The notes: generated from the sequence alone by a model not told the origin. A stretch of DNA of 64,000 nt from Gambelia wislizenii (GCA_030847615.1 JAUMIR010000003.1:22697001-22761000); one strand, 5' to 3'. Shown: positions 10,425-22,085, numbered from the stretch's first letter. A program made the numbers and translations.

Positions 10425-11013
10425 ACAGTGCAATGCAATTTATTTATCAGTGTAGACATTGTGAAGTTTTTATAATAACAAGTCCTTGGGACAATTCTCA
10501 TACTTTTCTCCACAGTACTGGTGTCTTCTATGGTCCTTCTAAATGGCTTCTGTAATATTTTATTTTTTAAAAAACCCCAGGATTTTGATCAGCTCTATTC
10601 CCCTCAGGAGCCACTCTTAAGTGCCAGCTAATAGACCCGCGCAGGACTCCTCAGGGAAAGAGTCTTCTTAGCGCCACACATATAAGATATTTAAACATAT
10701 TTATATTACTACTTAACAATTAACACTTTTAAAAGAACATTACAACAAAATGGTTTTCCTGCTTTAAGAATTAGTTTTAATTTTGAATAGAAGTAACACT
10801 TTGTTACCCAACCAATACCTGTATTTCACACAAAGCTGCTATTTACATGTAGAAAATATATGTTTATTGAAGTTATTAACAAACTGAATTTTAAAATATA
10901 CATCAACAGAAAAACATTTCAGCTTCTGCGTTCTTCAGTTGCCAAAGCTGCAAATGAAGAAGGCAGAAGCCAAAATTTTTGACTCTTAATATATATTTTT
11001 AAGTTCTATTCAT

Positions 11014-11017
<4 letters not shown>
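10425..11017. other. Unassigned AT-rich interval
   Basis: No gene recognised. Confidence 0.55.

Positions 11018-11044
<27 letters not shown>
11018..11044. repeat. (CA)n microsatellite
   Basis: Uninterrupted dinucleotide repeat of about 13 units. Confidence 0.95.
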
Positions 11045-11094
11045 TGATTTAGGACAAGCTTGGTGTTGCTGGTTAATCAACTACATTTGAGAGA

Positions 11095-11226
11095 GGGAGC
11101 CAGCATGCTGTAGTGGCCTGAAGGTTAGACTACAATTCCAGAGACTAGGCCTTAGCCATGGAAACCCACTGAGTGACCTTGGGGAAGTCATATTCTCTCA
11201 GCCTTGTCTCCATAGAATCTGTGGTC
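11095..11226 (+). mobile_element. Sauria-type SINE, 5' part only
   Basis: GAGCCAGCATGCTGTAGTGG, then CATGGAAACCCACTGAGTGA and CTTGGGGAAGTCATATTCTC, then CTCAGCC. The BovB-like tail is missing. Confidence 0.8.
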
Positions 11227-11494
11227 AGATGCAAAGAATTCAGTGCTCTCAAAGCCTATGGAAATATTTCCATACATGCCTGTAGAAACTAATGCATTAT
11301 TTTTAAGAGCAGCAGCCAATGATGAACAAGATGCAAATAAAGAATGAGAAGTAGCACTTTTTGCATATAGAAATGCATAAAAGTGTCTTTGTATTAGTAT
11401 ACTTTATCATAAAACACATATTATTTGGCCTATTATTTTCAACCCCAAAGTTGCCACTATGGCCAAAACAAAAACAAACAAACAAAAAAGCAGA
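11227..11494. other. Unassigned interval
   Basis: No gene recognised before the start of CR1 similarity near 11495. AAAC-rich run at about 11466-11490. Confidence 0.5.
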
Positions 11495-12965
11495 AAAAGT
11501 ACTCTGGATGATGTAGGGGACAAGAGCTCCTGACTGTTTGCAAAACTGGAGGAGGGCAAACATTGTCCCCATCATCAAAAAGGAGGAAAAAGAGGATACC
11601 AACAATTATTCAGTTAGTCTGACATCAATACCAGGGAAGATTCTAGAGCAGATCATTAAACAGGGAGTCTGTGAACATTTAGAAGGCAATGCCATAATCA
11701 CAAAAAGTCAATATGGGTTTCAGAGAAACAAGTCATGCCAGACTAATCTGATCTCATATTTCATAAAATTACCAGCTTGGTAGATGAAGGGAACGCTGTG
11801 GATATCGCATACCTTGATTTCAGTAAGGCCTTTGACAAGGTTCCCCATGACATTCTTGCAAACAAGCTTGTAAAATGTGGGCTAGACAAGTTAACTGTTC
11901 AATGGATTTATAATTGGCTGACCGGCCAAACCCAAAGGGTGCTCAGTAGTGGCTCCTCTTCCTCTTAGAAAGATGTGACCACTGGGGTGCCACAGGGTTC
12001 TGTCCTGGGCCCAGTGCTATTCAACATCTTTATCAATGACTTGGATGAGGGAATTAGGGGCATACTTATCAAATTTGCAGACACCAAATTAGGAAGAGTA
12101 GCTAATACCCTAGAGGACAGGATCAAAATTCAAAATGACCTGGATAGACTGGAGAGCTGGGCCAAAGCTAACAAAATGAAATTCAATACGGAGAAATGTA
12201 AGGTACTACACTTCGTGCGGAAAAATGAAATGCATAGATATAGGATGGGGGAGACCTGGCTGAACGAGACTACGTATGAACGAGATCTAGGAGTCCTAGT
12301 AGACCACAAGTTGAACATGAGTCAACAGTTTGATGCAGCAGCTAAAAAAGGCCAATGTGATTTTGGGCTGCATCAATAGAAGTATAGTGTCTAGATCAAG
12401 GGAAGTAATAGTGCCACTCTATTCTGCCTTGGTCAGGCCTCACCTGGAATACTGTGTCCAGTTCTAGGCTCCACAATTCAAAAAGGATATTGACAAATTG
12501 GAGCGTGTCCAGAGAAGGGCGACTAAAATGGTGAAAGGTCTGGAAACCATGCCTTATGAGGAGAGACTCAGGGAGCTGGGTATGTTTAGCCTGGAAAAAA
12601 AGATGGTTAAGGGATGATATGGTAACCCTGTTTAAGTATTTGAAGGGGTATCACATTGAGGATGGAGCAAGCTTGTTTTCTGCTGCTCCGGAGACTAGAA
12701 CACGGAGCAATGGATGCAAGCTCCAGGAACAGAGATTCCACCTCAACATTAGGAGGGACTTTTTGACAGTAAGAGCTGTTCGGCAGTGGAACACACTCCC
12801 TTGGAGCGTGGTGGGGTCTCCTTCCTTGAAGGTCTTCAAACAGAGGCTGGATGGCCATCTGTCAGGGATGCTTTGATCGTGATTTCCTGTGTGGAAGGGG
12901 GTTGGACTGGATGGCCCTTGTGGTCTCTTCCAACTCTACAGTTCTATGATTCTATGATTCTATGA
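11495..12965 (+). mobile_element. CR1 LINE, longer 5'-truncated copy
   Basis: CR1 copy beginning at the N-terminal edge of the RT domain (WRRANIVPIIKKEEKEDTNN) and ending at 12941-12965 in ATTCTATG-type units. It is more diverged than the copies at 1-1230 and 35.66-36.91 kb and carries frameshifts near 11765 and 12347 and in-frame stops near 11967 and 12465. Confidence 0.92.
11538..12876 (+). pseudogene. CR1 ORF2 reverse transcriptase, broken
   Basis: The RT is spread over open pieces at 11538-11783, 11777-11968, 11975-12379 and 12556-12876. Blocks seen in order are IPGKILEQIIKQGVCEHL, QYGFQRNKSCQTNLIS, YLDFSKAFDKVPHDILANKL, VPQGSVLGPVLFNIFINDLD and the C-terminal region ending LDGHLSGML. 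The catalytic motif is altered: three bases are missing near 12080, so FADDTK reads FADTK and one of the two metal-binding Asp is lost. Together with the stops this cannot be functional. Confidence 0.88.
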
Positions 12966-14330
12966 GCTGGAAGTGGCTGTAAATCTTGCATCCTGCCCAG
13001 GCTTCAATTGGTACCAAAGACAAATGTGTACTACTGCTACATGATAAGCTTTATTGGAAGTATTTATTGGAAATATAGGTGTAGCAGGTGGTCTACAGAA
13101 GAGGAAACATCACAGTTCTTTAGATGAGTTCCAGTATCCCCTCCTAGCAAGTAGACAAAATTGGCCCCTTAAACTGGAGGTTGGGCCCCACTTTTGGTTG
13201 GGGCCCAATTTTGTGGCCCCTGAAGCCCTCCCCATGACAAATCCTTATCCCCTCAGCTTAAAAATAGTGTTATTTTCTGGCATCTTTTTGTCCAAATATG
13301 GTGCAGAACTCCCCCCCCCCACATATCAAACCATGCAAAATTATCCCCACAACATGCAAAATTATCCCCCTTAAGCACTCCGGAACACTGCACTATCCCA
13401 AATACCTCAATTTTCTTCTGCACCAAAAATAATATTCCTGCACAGAAATATTATCAGCTGTGCAGAAAAGGCTGCTTCCTACACAGAAAAAGCCTGTTTT
13501 CTGTGCAAAACAACTGTATGCAAATTTTGTGCAGAATTAATCTCAAAATTGCAAATCTCACAGAGGAAATAAAATTATTAAAATTAATTGTTTTTCACTC
13601 AAGAAGAAAATTAGTGAAGAATTACATCCCTCACTATAATGTCCAGATTCAGCTGACGTTTGAGGAAGCAGAGCTGAACATGTAGTACAATTGCAACATG
13701 TGGTGTCATTGTACATGTACAAGTGTTTCCTGCATTGCACATTACACATGCATAACTATACACATGCAATTCTTCATTTCACAGTTGTGCAGTGTTGCAC
13801 TCACTCATACATGCATAACTGTTACATAACTTTATAGTTACACACTCATTCTCCTTGATGTAGGATCTCAGCCATGGTATCTTCCAGCCACTAATTTGGA
13901 CAGTCTCAGCCATTTTTAAAGGATTTTTGGAGTATTGGGGCTTCTGGGGAACTGACTTAACCTTTCACATTTTCAGACAGTTTGAGTATATTTGTGGTCT
14001 GTTTCAGGCAAAACAATCACCCAGAAATCAGACTAGATTTTTTAAGGTATGGGGGGGGGTCCAGATGTTCTTCAGGAGCTGCAAAACTAGGAGTTGTGGG
14101 TTGCCTTCAGCGTGTGGGCTGCACTTTCCCCACTCCGGCATTAAGGGGTGTATACTTTCTTGTCATGGCCCCCACATCTTGAAGCAGGCCCCCAGGCCAG
14201 GATCTTTTGCAGGCCCCCTACCTACTTCCAAGAATAAGAGCAGCAAAATGCTCTACAGGTTTTAGGATAAAAATTAAAATAAGTCAGTTTAAATTTATTT
14301 TTTTTAAATTAAATGGATTTATATAATAAA
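12966..14330. other. Interval with tandem-type repeats and unassigned sequence
   Basis: No gene recognised. At about 13150-13220 there is GGCCCC-rich sequence. At 13440-13550 there is a degenerate repeat built from TGTGCAGAAAA-like units, related to 17.57-17.80 kb. The open frames show no known domain. Confidence 0.5.
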
Positions 14331-14400
14331 AACTTACAATAAACATGCTGGGGCCCCTTCTAATTCTGGGCCCTCGGGCCCCCATGGTTGAGCCCTGTCA
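14331..14400 (-). mobile_element. Possible hAT element terminus
   Basis: Read on the minus strand the segment starts with CAGGGCTCAACCATGGGGGC, which resembles CAGGG-type hAT termini. The partner end was not identified; the G-rich stretch near 14050-14060 is not convincing. Confidence 0.3.
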
Positions 14401-15885
14401 TCCCCCCCCTTGCAGGGGACATGTTTCTTGCTCACCACAGATAAAATGATGGCAATTGGAAAACATCTAAATCAGGGCTGTTATCTAGAACAAATATGTT
14501 ATCTGCACATTCAGATTATTGCTCCTAGTTCTGATTTTGCTTCCTTCAGGTCTAGGTAGCACAACCATGGAACACAACCACAACTTCCGATAGTCCCAGT
14601 TTGGCAGGGACTGTCCCAATTACTCCTTTGTCAGCCTACTTTTTCAGCTGCTTTAGAATTGTCCCGGTTTCTCTCCTCTTTCCACTTTCTTCCTTTGTTG
14701 TCACCTCACCACAGTTACCACAAACTGAGATCAAAGTGCCATAGACGTTTGCACTCCATTGGCTCAGCAGAGGGGGGAGGGTAGGAGGGGGCAGACTCTA
14801 GCCCTTCCCAGTAGGTTCAGCCAAAAGCAAACTTTCCTATGAGAGTTCTGATTGGCTCTAGCTGTTGCCATTTCACCTCATCCTTTTCACAGCTATTTTA
14901 TTTGAACAAATAATTAGGCCTTAGCCATTCTGAACCACTGACCTGCTTGCTTTCTTTATTCATTTTTACTTAAAGAGAATAATCAAACATTGCTACAGGT
15001 GTTTGCATTTTGTGCTCCACTTCCCAACCCAGTCAGCAGTATGCTTCAAATTTGAGGACAGCACACAATCTCCTTGAACTCTGTCGAATCACCAGAGACA
15101 CTGGTTCTCCAGAACCATGCCTTGGGCACTTAGCAAAAATTTAACATTGTCCCTGAACTAGCTGTAAAGGTTTGGTTAACAATTAAAAGGCATTTCTGAA
15201 ATCCCTAAAGAAATAAATGTGTGGGTTTTTTTTTTAATTGACTCTTTCTGCTTTCAAACAAAAGGAAGACTTTAATGTAATAAGTCGAGGGTAAGGGGAG
15301 GAGAGGTAAGCTTTATGTTAAGTTGCTCTAATTTTTGCTTTTTATAGCAGAGTAAAAGAGGGTTTGTTCAAGACTGTATTAAGACAAAATCTGCAGATCA
15401 CTTTGCTTCGCTTTGCTGAAATTTCCATTCCTTTTGTTTAAAGGGCATTTGAAACCAGTTACCAGTTTATAAGAACATGTTCAGGGGAGTAACTAAGGAG
15501 GGGGGAATGAGGACAGTGCCCCCCCCATAAGAATGCTATCCCCTAAAATCAAATTTTCCTTCAGTCCCTAAATTTCTAGCATTGCAGTATCTTGAAACTT
15601 CAATTGAACATTTAGAAATGCAGTTTAGGCATCCAAGGAAACAGGACAGGCAAAGAGATCAGGGAAATGTAAACACAGCAAATATAAGAGTTCGAGATGT
15701 GAAAAATTTTCAGTGTCTCCCTCTCTGCAATGCTAGAGGTTTGGAGAGTGGAGGAAAATTTCATTTGGTGAGGGCAGATTTTTTAATTGGGGGGTAATGC
15801 CTTCATTTTGTCATTCCCATAGCCACATCAAATAGCCACATTCCCATAGCCACAACCCATAGCCACATCAGATAGCTACATTGTG
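14401..15885. other. Unassigned interval
   Basis: No gene recognised. A stretch at about 15484-15545 (GGGGAGTAACTAAGGAGGGG) resembles the end of a DNA-type repeat. Confidence 0.5.
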
Positions 15886-15961
15886 TATTCCTGCATGGGC
15901 AGGGGGCTGGACTGTATGGCCCTTGTGGTCTCTTCCAATTCTATGATTCTATGATTCTATT
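15886..15961 (+). mobile_element. CR1 3'-end fragment
   Basis: GTATTCCTGCATGGGCAGGG, then GGCTGGACTGTATGGCCC, then TTGTGGTCTCTTCCAATTC and an ATTCTATG tail: the last about 75 bases of CR1 only. Confidence 0.9.
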
Positions 15962-16054
15962 CCAGATAGATCTGCTGAGAGCTTCCAAAAGTTGTTTTTG
16001 GGGAGTACACCACTATTGTTTAATGGTCATCGGAACAATCAGCACAATATTGGG

Positions 16055-16190
16055 TTGTTGTTTTTGTTGTTGTTATCTTTTATTTCTATAGCCCATCAAT
16101 GTACATGGTGCTTTACAAGAAAAAGAACAACAAAACTGTTTCCTGCCCTCAAGCTTACAATCTAATGAAGACATGATACAAAAGTAAAGC
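16055..16190 (-). mobile_element. Possible LINE 3'-tail fragment
   Basis: Contains TGTTGTTATCTTTTATTTCT, ATGTACATGGTGCTTTACAA and CCCTCAAGCTTACAATCTAA, a stretch that looks like a common vertebrate LINE 3' end. The family and the strand are uncertain. Confidence 0.45.
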
Positions 16191-16207
16191 GGATGGCAGT
16201 AGGGTTA

Positions 16208-16380
16208 AGTCTAGCATTCTCTTCTCTCCATCCTTGCCCAGGACAATGGCAGTTGGGATGGAGGGAGGGCCGCTCTGCTTCTGGGCCGAGGCAAGATGGA
16301 GCTCTGTCTGACTTTCCTTCTCTCCCTCTTTGGCCAGGGCAATGGCAGTTGGGATGGAGGGAAGGCTGTTCTACTTCTGA
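16208..16380. repeat. Two-copy tandem repeat, period about 97 bp
   Basis: CAATGGCAGTTGGGATGGAG occurs at 16242 and again at about 16339, each followed by a related CTTCTG-ending block. The two units are imperfect copies. Confidence 0.8.
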
Positions 16381-16382
16381 GA

Positions 16383-16915
16383 TACAATCCTAAATATACA
16401 CTGCACTGACTATGTGATGAATCTTGCTATCCTTGAGCAAGCAGGGATCACCAGCATTGAGGCCATGATATTGAGAACACAGCTGCACTGGGCAGGGCAC
16501 GTTTCTAGGATGGAGGACCATCGCCTCCCAAAAATACTACTCTATGGTGAACTCACCACAGGTCAGCGTAAGAGGGGCGCTCCAAAAAAGCAATACAAGG
16601 ACTCCCTGAAACAACATCTCAAGCTTGGCCAAATTGATCACCAACAATGGTCCACCCTGGCCTCACATCGGGAGGCATGGAGACGCACTATTCACAATGC
16701 TGCAGCCTTATTTGAGAACTCATGCCGAACAAGTCTTGAAGAGAAACGACAACGCAGAAAGCATCACAACCCAGAAACATCACCCAAGGAGACCTTCTGC
16801 TGTGCTTTCTGCAACTGGACTTGTTTATCTCGGATTGGCCTTTTTAGTCATCAGTGTGCTTGCAGAAAGCATGGGATGAGTCCTTCCTGAATCTTCATTT
16901 GTGAAGAAAAGCCAT
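16383..16915 (+). mobile_element. LINE-B fragment 2 with C-terminal zinc finger
   Basis: Starts at AATCCTAAATATACACTGCA and runs to the 3' end (CATTTGTGAAGAAAAGCC), then a short TA-rich tail. It keeps the full C-terminal region, including the zinc finger, but none of the RT palm. The copy at 39.86-40.40 kb is truncated close to the same point. Confidence 0.88.
16414..16890 (+). pseudogene. LINE-B ORF2 C-terminal domain
   Basis: About 158 codons without a stop. Blocks seen: LAILEQAGITSIEAMILRTQ, LHWAGHVSRMEDHRLPK, YKDSLKQHLKLGQIDHQQW and, near the end, CAFCNWTCLSRIGLFSHQ then CAC, a CX2CX12HX3C zinc-finger arrangement. Zinc fingers at this position in LINE ORF2 proteins are thought to bind nucleic acid. 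The first codon in this frame is not a natural start. Confidence 0.8.
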
Positions 16916-17480
16916 ATATATATATGAAAAGATTATATAAGGCCATTTGTATCAATGGAGTATCAGGAGGTGCTGATTCTATATTTCTTAAATGGTGATA
17001 GGACAGCACTGGAAGAATAATAAATTTCCTTGGATTCAATATTCTTGATGAAAGAAGCATTTTTCACACCTCCCATTACATTGCAAGAAAATAAGCACCA
17101 CCTTGCCTCAACCACTTGCATACTTGTGAGACTGAGTGACAGGGCATTTCGAGGAAATAAAATGTGCACAAATCAATGTGCATATTTTGAAAAAAAATGA
17201 TTTGCTAAGATCTGCATAATATAAAGAAATATGTGCACTGAAAACATATTTTAGTTGATGGAGACAGTTGGATAAATTAGGTCAAATGTGGAAATAAATA
17301 TGTGCATTAGGTAAATTGTGTAATGAATATAAATGTGTATGAATTTCATTGCAGGATGAAAAACAAAAGTCTTGCAACCTGATATGAAAAAAGATTGTAG
17401 GGGTGGGGAGTGGGGGGTTCCAGTGGTATTCAGAAGAGGGATTAATTTGCTGATTTTTTCTTCTCAAAGGAAACAACAAA
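16916..17480. other. Unassigned AT-rich interval
   Basis: No gene recognised. Confidence 0.5.
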
Positions 17481-17569
17481 GAATTTTAACAATATCTTTT
17501 TGCTGCAAGAAAGTCTTCAAAACTGGGCTGTTTTTGAAAAATATTCACAGATTGGGACTTACTCTGTGC

Positions 17570-17800
17570 AAAATTTGCACATGGTATTTTTTTCCACAGA
17601 AAACAGTGTTTTATGCTCAGGAAACAGTATTGTATGTACAAATAATATATTGTCTGTTCAGAAAGTATTGTTTTATTTGCAGGATTGAGTCCCACTTTGA
17701 GAGAAAGGCAACATAGAAATTGCACAAATAAATAAAAAATAAAATTGCACAGAAAATGCTGTTTTGTGTGCAAAACAACCACTTGTGAATTGTGCATAGA
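17570..17800. repeat. Degenerate tandem repeat (about 21-bp unit)
   Basis: Successive imperfect units of the type CACAGAAAACAGTGTTTTATG are visible at about 17595-17680, with further related units at about 17743-17795. They translate as the repetitive peptide QKTVFYAQETVLYVQ. The same motif occurs around 13440-13550. Confidence 0.6.
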
Positions 17801-17970
17801 ATAAGCAATGAACTGTGAAGATTCTCATCAATCTGAGATTTTTCTCATTCGGGTCTCTGAACACCTGAGAAATAAGGTGGGGTTTTTTTGGGGGGGGGTC
17901 ATGATGGAGTTCCATCATGTTGCCACAAGGTGCAACTCCCATCATTCTGCTAGAGAACTATAACTCTCTT

Positions 17971-18868
17971 TGTTTGTAAACAGATTGTCTTGCCAGCATA
18001 GTATCAGGTAAGAAAAGGGTTAATGGGAAGGGGCCAAAGCACCACCTTCACAGAGCTAATGAGAGGACATCATTAACATAACACCATGTGACTGGACTGA
18101 CCAATTACAGCTTTAAGCCCAGGAAATCTGGAGAGGTTTTAATTGCTTTTGTTTGAGACCAGAGGGAGTGAGATGAGTGGGATTTGGAGAAAGAGATTCT
18201 GGAAAATGTGAAGGAACAGAGACTGCTATGCTGGTAGAGCACAGCCATTCCATCTCTGGCTTTTGCTCCCAGCTGCCTGGACAAGATCTCAAGGCAACAA
18301 ACTGCAAGTATTTAGTAGAGATTAGGGCCTGTTTTGTTGCGTTAGGGAATTCTTTTTAGTTTCTTTACTTTGGTTGAATGTAGCTAAATTAGTAATTGAA
18401 TGTAACCTGAGTAATGTAATGCTTTGATCTTGATACTCTGTATTGCTATCACTTTAAGCCTGCCTGCCTGAGGTAGGGGAGAATCCTGCCTCATGTGAGA
18501 GGCATGACTACTTCTCTTGAATAAAGTAAACTTCTATCTTCTGATGCTGACCATGTGCCTTACTCTTGACTATGCTACTGTGAACCTCCTCTGGGGTTAG
18601 GAGGAGGGAGTTAGTTGATTCTATAGTGGCAAGGAGTGCCACTGATTAACATAGACTGCGCACAACTTCCCACTGCGTTGTGCGTGAAAAAGGGGGGGTC
18701 CCAAGGGGGAAATAAGCCCCCCCAGTTGAAACCCAGTGGGTGGTGGCAGATGGATGGTTTTTGGGGTTTGTAGGAGGATCCTGGGGTGAGGACACTCAGG
18801 ACTAACCCTACAGAGAGAGGGCTAACCTGGAGCTCCTGGGAAGGGAACTCAGGTTTGAGCCCCTGACA
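17971..18868 (+). mobile_element. Putative 5' LTR of a Ty3/Gypsy-type element
   Basis: This region lies upstream of the gag pseudogene. A TG dinucleotide at 17971 and a CA at 18867-18868 would give an 898 bp LTR. An AATAAA signal sits at 18520-18525 and a 9-bp stem (GCGCACAAC / GTTGTGCG) at about 18657-18685. The sequence right after the CA, TGGTGGCAGCAGTGGGAT, has the position and the TGG start of a primer-binding site. No second LTR copy exists in the window, so the borders are inferred. Confidence 0.5.
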
Positions 18869-19782
18869 TGGTGGCAGCAGTGGGATTGAATATAGCTCAG
18901 GAGAACTACAGGCTCTGCCTCTTGCCTTCAGAGAAAGGGAGATTGGGGGGGGTGCTGTAGTCTTGGCTTGCTCAAGTGGGGGACAGAGAGCAGAAAGTGA
19001 GAGGGGCTGAGGTCTCTGCTCCATTCGCTCATAGGCTGTGCCCAAAACTCCCTGGGAAGGGAGGGGTTTGTTGCTTTTGGTGGAACTGAAAGTGAACAAA
19101 GAGGTCTCAAGTCTTGGCTGTTTTCTCTTTGTTGGGAGGAAAGGTGTCCTTGCATTTCCTTTGTGTTGGATGTGCTTCTGTGTAAGTGATAGGAAGGGAG
19201 GGGGCAGGAAGCCCACCAGGCCATCCCTTTGTCTCACTCACTGTAGCAGAGAGCAATTCTCTTGGATCTGGACTCCAGGTGGAGATGCTAGCTCTTGGGG
19301 TCCCTGCCTAAGTTTAAAACTGGCTCCTTCTTGCAAAGTGGTTTTGCTAAGGGGGCGGAGCTGAGCTGAAAGGAGGGACTAGGGAGGAGCTGAAGCTCTC
19401 TGTGTGGCTGGCTGTTGTTGCTAGGCAACTGCAAGAGCTACCTGGATTCCTAGGGGAGGGGGGCCTTCCCTGTGTTCCCAAGTGCTGCTTGGGACATTTA
19501 AAGTTTTTTTCTCTTTCTTCTGTTGTTAAATAGAAAGGGAGGGGAACCTTGATTAGGATCCTAGCCTGTCTTTCTAATCTGCCTTTTGGCCTGTGTCTGT
19601 TCTTTCCTGTTGCTTCTACCTGGTGGGGGGCAGCCAATCCCCCCCCCCACAGAATCACTGTCCTCTGCTAGCAAAAAGGAATTATTACACATTCAACCAA
19701 AGTAAGCTTTTGATTTTTTTTATATAGTGGACGGGTTCTGCTATGATAGGAGTCTAGGAAAGTACATGCTTTGGCTTTTCAC
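18869..19782 (+). other. Putative primer-binding site and gag leader
   Basis: About 0.9 kb between the putative LTR and the first gag ATG. It starts with TGGTGGCAGCAGTGGGAT (candidate primer-binding site). No coding region is recognised; the open frames on the minus strand are low-information shadows. Confidence 0.45.
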
Positions 19783-21312
19783 ATGATTTTGAGATCTGGG
19801 AAGTTTAAAGCAAACATGACTGACCCTGTGACAGCCAGTGATGCTGGTACTTCTGCTGCTTCTCCTGTACCTGATGATTTATTGGATGTCACCCAGATGA
19901 CTCCACAGGAATTTGAAGAAAGACAAAGGTGGCTGAGATTGCAAGAATTGCAAATGCAGCACAAAGAAAAGGAGCTTCAATTCAGACTTCAACTTCAGGA
20001 GGCAGAAGCTAAAGAAAAAGACACTGAATGCCAGCTGCGATTGCAAATGCAGGAGATGGTGCTGAAGCAAAGAGAACTGGAATTGAAACTTCAAGAACAG
20101 GAATTTCAATTGAAGATGGCGCAACAGGCGCAAAACCCAATAACCAATGTGCCATAGCCGGCTGCCATGTTAACAGCTCCAAGCCGCCATTATCCCAAGT
20201 TTCGGGAGGAAGAGGATTTTGATGAATACATCACGACTTTTCAGAGAGTCCGTGTTGACTATGGGGTACGCAAGGAGCACTACATGCGTGAGCTGCGCCC
20301 CTTGCTCCCACCAATTCTCAGGTCTGTCGAGGCGGGGTTGGCACCAGAATAGATGCATGATTTTGATCTTTTCTTGGAGCTGGTTAGGAGCCGCCTGGGC
20401 TTAAGAGCAGAGGCAGCTCAACACATGAGGGCCACAAGGTGGACGCCTACAGTCAATTGTCGTGAGCTGGGACATCGTATCACTCGCAAGTGTGAACTCT
20501 GGGCTAAAGCTGCCGAAGCTGACACCGTCGAAAGCATTCTCTCTTTGATAGCCATGGAACAGTTTCTGTGGCATACACCGCCTGCTATGGGTAATTATAT
20601 TTTGGATAAAGACCCCAAGACTATGCTTGATGTGACTACGCTGGCTCAATGGTTTATGGAAACCCGAGGGAACCAGAACTTGCAGCCACAGGAAGCGGAA
20701 CCACATAAGCAAAAGCCAGGGAATCAATCTGTCCACAAGTCGGGGAATCAGTCCCCCACCAAAGATCGCCGGAATCTGCAATTCCAGAAGACGGGATCAC
20801 AAGGTGTGCCTAACCAACAGCAGCAACAGCCATCCCAACCTGCTCCCAAGGAGGCTGCGCAACCTCCTCAAGGACAGGGGAAGGTAAAGACTGGCCTGAC
20901 ATGTTTCTCATGTGGAGAACTTGGCCATATCAAAGCGAATTATAAACAGGAGCCCAAGGCAATTAACATGATAAGGGCCTCCACATCCACACCTATGACA
21001 GGTGAGAAGGAGGTGCCACCTGACCCTACGACTATTCTGCCTCGTCAACGCCATACATTGATGGTGGATGGGAAGGAAGTAGTGGCGTATAGGGACACAG
21101 GGGCTCAACTGTCTGCGATTCATCGTACCTATGTTGATCCTAAGTTCTTGAAGGACAACACATTGGTCTCTGTATGACCTTTCCGCTGCCCACCCATCAA
21201 GCTTCCTACGGCTCGTGTGCCTGTGGAATACAACAGATGGAAGGGCCAATGGACGTTTGCAGTCTACAATGACTTCAATTGCCCTGCTATATTGGGTGAA
21301 GATTACAATTTT
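19783..21312 (+). pseudogene. Gag-protease fragment of a SCAN-type Ty3/Gypsy retrotransposon
   Basis: One continuous frame from ATG at 19783 (MILRSGKFKANM) to about 21312, interrupted by three nonsense codons: TAG at 20155, TAG at 20350 and TGA at 21175. Domain order: an acidic N-terminus; a Glu/Gln/Leu-rich coiled coil at about residues 45-120; a helical gag region; a SCAN-like block (VESILSLIAMEQFLWHTPP, then LAQWFMETR) around 20530-20670; a Gln/Pro-rich linker; a zinc knuckle CFSCGELGHIKANY with the last Cys replaced by Tyr (20908-20949); and the protease motif YRDTGAQLSAIHR with the catalytic DTG. It breaks off at about 21312, before RT and integrase. SCAN domains of vertebrate zinc-finger proteins are thought to derive from a Gmr1-like Gypsy gag. 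Decay by the three stops makes this a pseudogene unless the copy elsewhere is intact. Confidence 0.8.
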
Positions 21313-22085
21313 AAAAAAATATATTTTCAAATATTCTTTCTATTCTTGATTCAGAGAAACTCAACAAGGTTGAAGCAGAGCTATTTCTTTCCCCATGGTC
21401 TTAGAAAGACCAGATTTGTGCTGTCAGAAAATGTTTCATGAACGTATAGGAAATAATTAATTTAACTAATTTAAATATATTGTATTAAACTATACTGGTT
21501 GACATCCTTTTCAGTACTTATATGATCGTAAGCCACACTTAGGGTTGCCTAACTTTTGGGTTTCATGTTTACAGTCATTAACAACTGAATGTGACCCCAA
21601 AAATCTACCTTTTCAGCTGGATAGCAAACCAACTGTAGGGTTTCCAGTTCTGGGAAATAACACCTGTAGTGCTCCCCTGGTTGCAGTCACGCTGTAAGAA
21701 ACACTTGTTGCAGGAACCCAAGGGGTGATGATGGCATAATTCATTGTAGCTATGAAAATTGAGCTCTATACTTACCTGGCAGGGGATATATCATGATCTT
21801 GAAAATTGAGCTCTAGCATTGCAGTTAAGTCTGATGATGCAGGATCTTGCCCACTGTCTTTAAATGGTCTGTGTGTATAAACTACAAGGGATCACCCAAA
21901 CATGGAGCAAATAGCCCAGCATTATCTGCAAGAAAAGGAGTGTGATAGCCATTTCCTTTCAAGGTCACATTTATCATAACTTGCACAGAAGGATCATTCT
22001 GCTGTACACATTGTATGAAATGGTCTGTCTAGTTCTAAATTTTATATGTAAAATTTATTATCTCACAAATATTTAAGACATATTA
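21313..22085. other. Unassigned interval
   Basis: Follows the abrupt end of the gag-protease similarity. No gene recognised. Confidence 0.5.

Noticed and set aside
18611..19237. 208-codon minus-strand frame in the LTR/leader
   Set aside because: Antisense to the putative Gypsy LTR and leader; Ser/Pro-rich and without motif.
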